Shown here: positions 32,173 through 35,001 of the stretch, one piece after another
Position numbering within the stretch: the stretch's first letter is position 1
How the letters are laid out: every line of letters begins with the position of its first letter
Source: an uncultured Bacteroidales bacterium
GTDB lineage: Bacteria > Bacteroidota > Bacteroidia > Bacteroidales > P3
Length of the DNA stretch: 35,001 nt
NCBI GenBank assembly: GCA_946401725.1
Contig: CAMIVE010000018.1
Coordinates: forward strand, 1 to 35,001
Direction: 5' to 3'
Notes under the pieces: generated by a model
What the model was told of the DNA's origin: nothing
The model's input: only the letters and a program-made list of their open reading frames with translations
The model's database searches: none
Position numbers and translations under genes: made by a program

Positions 32173-33034
32173 CTTGTTTTTTCTTAAATAGGTTTATCAA
32201 TTTGTTGATAGGATGAAGTATGGCGTAGCCTAATCTGTACGACATCGAGTCTTTCACTTTTAGGATGGAATTATGAGCCTCTATTTCTAGTAACAAACTC
32301 GCGTTTCTGTATTCAATAATGTGTTTACAATATGGTTCATAAATCTCTTTATGATTATTATATATTGTAGTGTAGAGGTTGCGCATCTGCTCATGCGACA
32401 TGGTAGCTCTTGACCTGTTTTTCTGCCTGTAGAAGAATAGAGGTTCGTCAATCTGATATACTATAGAATCCTTGTTTAACATAGAAAGCCAGAAATCCCA
32501 ATCCTCAAACCCATAAACCATATTTGGATTGTAACCTGAAGTTTTGTCATAATCGGAGCGACGGAAAAATGCAGTGCAGAAGACACTGTTTAGCCAAATG
32601 AAAGAGTCGTATTCATATTTGGGCAAGTCCCAGTCCTGCTCTATTGCTCCAAAGAACTTGGCACGACAATATACCACTTGAGTCTTCGAATGTGTTTCAA
32701 AGTGCTTTAATGCCTTCTCCATATATGTCTCGCCAATCAGGTCGTCTGCATCAAGAGGCAATATATATTTACCGGTTGAAGCGGCGATTGCATTGTTTCT
32801 GGCAATAGATGGTCCCTGATTGCTCTGCTCGATGTATTTAAATCTTGAATCCATATGGCAGTACTTGTCAGTCACATCTTTTGTGGAGTCTGTTGAACCG
32901 TCATTTATTATTATACATTCCCAGGCTGTATATGTTTGGTTTAAAACACTATCAAGCGCTTCTGCCAGATATTCCCCTTGGTTATAGCAAGGGACAATGA
33001 CGGAGACAATAGGCGTTTTAATATTTTTCCCCAT
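32165..33034 (-). CDS. GT2 glycosyltransferase
   Basis: The product is 289 residues from MGKNIKTPIVSVIVP (33034). An in-frame ATG at 33106 would overlap the upstream gene by 62 bases and adds a leader unlike the family, so the inner start, ten bases after the upstream stop, was chosen. Motifs are PCYNQGEYLAEAL, INDGSTDSTKDV, LPLDADDLI (DxDD) and GFEDWDFWLSML (catalytic ED with D-W-D-F-W). The tail DSMSYRLGYAILHPINKLI matches the tail motif of two sister enzymes. It should act at the inner membrane on a lipid-linked glycan. Confidence 0.9.
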   Translation of the reverse strand: MGKNIKTPIVSVIVPCYNQGEYLAEALDSVLNQTYTAWECIIINDGSTDSTKDVTDKYCHMDSRFKYIEQSNQGPSIARNNAIAASTGKYILPLDADDLIGETYMEKALKHFETHSKTQVVYCRAKFFGAIEQDWDLPKYEYDSFIWLNSVFCTAFFRRSDYDKTSGYNPNMVYGFEDWDFWLSMLNKDSIVYQIDEPLFFYRQKNRSRATMSHEQMRNLYTTIYNNHKEIYEPYCKHIIEYRNASLLLEIEAHNSILKVKDSMSYRLGYAILHPINKLINLFKKKQDE

Positions 33035-33044
33035 ACAATCGTTG

Positions 33045-33839
33045 TTATTGAATATGTTGGCTCCAGAAAGAATCGTATTCATATTTTCTCCATGCATGGC
33101 ATCCAAAAGGGAGATGCCCTATTTTGGAATAGAGATAAGAAGGCTGTTTTTCGAAGGCAAAGAGTAATGCCGTCTCGGGTTCTGGAATCTTTGCACGTAG
33201 TTTAGTGTTCTGCAGAAATATGCTCAGAAAAATATCCTCATATAGAGTTGGATCCTTTTTATAGTATTCAATAGTGTTTTGATATCCTAATGAATAGAAC
33301 CATCGGTAAATTGTGTTTTTCAAAGTGGGCTTCAATTGTAGCTGTTTACCACTTCTCACAGGTCCTTTATAGCTTAGCACATCTATGAAATGTTGGATTC
33401 GTCGAAGTGAAAACCCACCATTTCCTACACCGGCGAACTTCAAACCACCATTCTCGTCGGGTTCAATCCACGGGGCACCAATGTAATCATATCCTTGTTG
33501 GCACCATGAGTCCAATTCGTCGCGAAAAACCCAGGCATCCAATTGGTAAATAAGAATATATTTATAGTGGGCAAATCGCAAATAGAATTCTTTGTTCAAC
33601 ATCAGTTGGTTGTAGCCGTTAATGCTAGCAAAAAACATTGAATCGAAGTACTCAATGATTAGCTGTATGCCAAAATGCGCTGATAGTTGCTTGTACAAAC
33701 TCATATCCACTTCGTTATGAGTGACGATACATATTGGATGTTTGCCCAGTACTTTGCAGCATTGTTCAAATGAGGCTGTTTCGTCCTTATTTGGTTCGCA
33801 GCGATGAAGAGGAATGATGATGATAGATTGGTTGTCCAT
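33045..33839 (-). CDS. DUF5672 family protein, probable glycosyltransferase
   Basis: The 264-residue product matches the DUF5672 pattern: FDSMFFASINGYNQLMLNKE, YILIYQLDAWVF (QLDAW, a DxD-like site), YDYIGAPWIE, GVGNGGFSLRRI and the terminal LPFGCHAW. DUF5672 genes are regularly found in Bacteroidota and proteobacterial polysaccharide loci and are thought to be sugar transferases, but no reaction is known to me. It lies between two transferase genes with gaps of 12 and 10 bases, so it belongs to the same operon. Confidence 0.83.
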   Translation of the reverse strand: MDNQSIIIIPLHRCEPNKDETASFEQCCKVLGKHPICIVTHNEVDMSLYKQLSAHFGIQLIIEYFDSMFFASINGYNQLMLNKEFYLRFAHYKYILIYQLDAWVFRDELDSWCQQGYDYIGAPWIEPDENGGLKFAGVGNGGFSLRRIQHFIDVLSYKGPVRSGKQLQLKPTLKNTIYRWFYSLGYQNTIEYYKKDPTLYEDIFLSIFLQNTKLRAKIPEPETALLFAFEKQPSYLYSKIGHLPFGCHAWRKYEYDSFWSQHIQ

Positions 33840-33851
33840 AGAAGGAATACC

Positions 33852-34679
33852 CTATTTGTGTTTGGTGATTATATTGAAAGGTTTTAGAAGAGCATTCCCA
33901 ATCTTATATGCTTTGGAAGAACGAACCGCTCTTTGCCCTTCTACAATGGCAGCCGATCTGTTTAACTCCTCTTTTGCATGAACAATTTTGTTCTTAATAG
34001 GATCATTGATGAATAAGTCTTCTATTTCGGGCAATTCGCCAAACCGGGATATTAAATATTTCCAAGACTCGCCTATTGCGTTAAAAATGCTGTCTGATAT
34101 GGTGTAAGGCTCACTAGGGTTGAATGATTGCATGTTTGTGTAGTATAAACCGTCAGACCATAAATATGGGTGTCCGGCTCGAGTTGCAAAATAAGTGTAA
34201 ACAAAATCGTCACTTTGGCAATTTGCCATAACTTCCATATCAATAAGAGACAGGTCTCCCATAAAGGAGGCCTTGGTTAAAGAAGCACATCCACAATGAC
34301 AGGGGAGACCTGCAACAAACTCTCTGTTTCCACTGATTGGATTATTAGGGTGTTTTTTGTGAACCTTCCAGAAATCTTCAATCATTGTAGAAGGGTATAA
34401 CCAATCGTCATCAATACAAATTACACAGTCGTTGGGATACTTTATCAGTGTAGGTATAAGTTTTTTGTATACCTTCTGATAGGAAACAAGGTTGACTTCA
34501 ATAGAATGTTTGTGGATAAAATGTTTGACTGCAGATGGTATAGATACATCGGGATTAATGTTCAACACGATCAAGTCTGGACGTAATGTTTGGGATAAAA
34601 TGGTTTCAAGCACCACAGGAATATTTCCTATGCGCTTTTCCCATGTGGTTAAAGATACAATAATACTTTCGCTTGCCAT
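33852..34679 (-). CDS. Glycosyltransferase with GT-A fold (GT2-like)
   Basis: The 275-residue product starts IIVSLTTWEKRIGNIPVVLETILSQ, a variant of the GT2 opening strand (SLTTW rather than PTYN). CIDDDWLYPSTMIEDFW gives a DDD metal site and QSDDFVYTYFATRAG a possible catalytic Asp pair. Cys-rich LPCHCGCASL is unusual and could bind metal. The tail SSKAYKIGNALLKPFNIITK shares the locus-wide C-terminal motif. The family resembles glycan-locus transferases of mycolic- or LPS-type clusters; the sugar is unknown. It precedes the DUF5672 gene by 12 bases. Confidence 0.78.
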   Translation of the reverse strand: MASESIIVSLTTWEKRIGNIPVVLETILSQTLRPDLIVLNINPDVSIPSAVKHFIHKHSIEVNLVSYQKVYKKLIPTLIKYPNDCVICIDDDWLYPSTMIEDFWKVHKKHPNNPISGNREFVAGLPCHCGCASLTKASFMGDLSLIDMEVMANCQSDDFVYTYFATRAGHPYLWSDGLYYTNMQSFNPSEPYTISDSIFNAIGESWKYLISRFGELPEIEDLFINDPIKNKIVHAKEELNRSAAIVEGQRAVRSSKAYKIGNALLKPFNIITKHK

Positions 34680-34690
34680 ATATCAAATGC

Positions 34691-35001
34691 CTAATGTGCT
34701 TTACGACAAAACAATCTGTCCAAAAATCTTAGAACCCATATATCAAATGTAACTACTCTGTGGAGAAATCTGTTTTTCTTTCTTATGCGATCAATTTCTT
34801 CAAGTTGTCCATCTACAAAAGACTGGTAGTATTTGTCGAGCTGCAGCATATCTATTTGAATGCATGATGGAACTAATTGATTAATTGCTTCAGTTCTTTC
34901 ATTTAAAACAAGATCTCTATTCAGGGAACTGACTCCATTATCATCATAGTAGCTCACAAAAATATCTTTATGTGTAAAAACGCATCTATTTAATGAACAT
35001 T
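34691..35001 (-). CDS. C-terminal part of a protein cut by the right edge, polysaccharide locus
   Basis: The frame is open from the right edge to the stop at 34691, giving 102 residues. A GTG at 34957 could start an 88-residue protein, but the frame continues upstream without a stop (HKDIFVSYYDDNGVSSLN), so a longer gene is more likely. The visible part has a helical, charged region (LEEIDRIRKKNRFLHR) and ends in a hydrophobic-basic tail (WVLRFLDRLFCRKAH). No family was recognised. It lies 11 bases upstream of the next transferase gene, in the same operon. Confidence 0.65.
   Translation of the reverse strand, partial: CSLNRCVFTHKDIFVSYYDDNGVSSLNRDLVLNERTEAINQLVPSCIQIDMLQLDKYYQSFVDGQLEEIDRIRKKNRFLHRVVTFDIWVLRFLDRLFCRKAH

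Noticed and set aside
33035-33106. Longer N-terminus of the GT2 gene at 32165
   Set aside because: It would overlap the DUF5672 gene by 62 bases, and the GT2 fold starts right after the inner Met.

Overview
This window is from a member of the Bacteroidota, most likely order Bacteroidales; the genus is not resolved. The evidence is a Bacteroidota-type promoter (TTG, 19-base spacer, TACTTTTG) in front of a short SRP RNA, a full set of typical Bacteroidales protein families (NfeD long form, GH3/serine-hydrolase fusion, DHHW proteins, DUF5672, short ComEC), and AT-rich spacers carrying short repeats. No tRNA, rRNA, insertion sequence or CRISPR array was seen.

Left part (1-15.7 kb, GC-rich core-type genes). 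A very large minus-strand gene runs off the left edge and encodes a GT84/glycoamylase-type cyclic beta-1,2-glucan synthase. Next come a secreted protein with a TonB C-terminal domain set between two copies of another module, the SRP RNA gene ffs with its promoter and terminator, and a coupled GNAT acetyltransferase-mltG pair. On the plus strand lie an inositol-monophosphatase-family enzyme, a small secreted protein, an NfeD-family membrane protease and an ABC exporter. The exporter ends at a strong bidirectional terminator shared with a convergent GH3-beta-lactamase-like fusion protein.

Middle part (15.7-26.4 kb, all minus strand). A tightly packed run reads, in transcription order, M20 dipeptidase, SGNH hydrolase, MBOAT O-acyltransferase, DHHW protein 2, DHHW protein 1, ComEC. 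The MBOAT, two DHHW and SGNH proteins resemble the parts of alginate- or peptidoglycan-type O-acetylation machines, so this is the best candidate for a little-described surface acylation system. A TPR lipoprotein and a second, unrelated membrane acyltransferase (acyltransferase-3 family) lie upstream.

Right part (26.5-35.0 kb, minus strand, clearly more AT-rich from about 27.5 kb). This is a surface polysaccharide locus. It contains a Wzm-type ABC-2 permease without its ATPase in view, a hipBA toxin-antitoxin module with inverted-repeat operator candidates, a GT-C-like membrane protein, four nucleotide-sugar glycosyltransferases, a DUF5672 protein and a partial gene running off the right edge. 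Short TTCGTGTT-type repeats sit at the borders of the wzm and hipBA blocks. Three of the sugar transferases share the same C-terminal tail motif.
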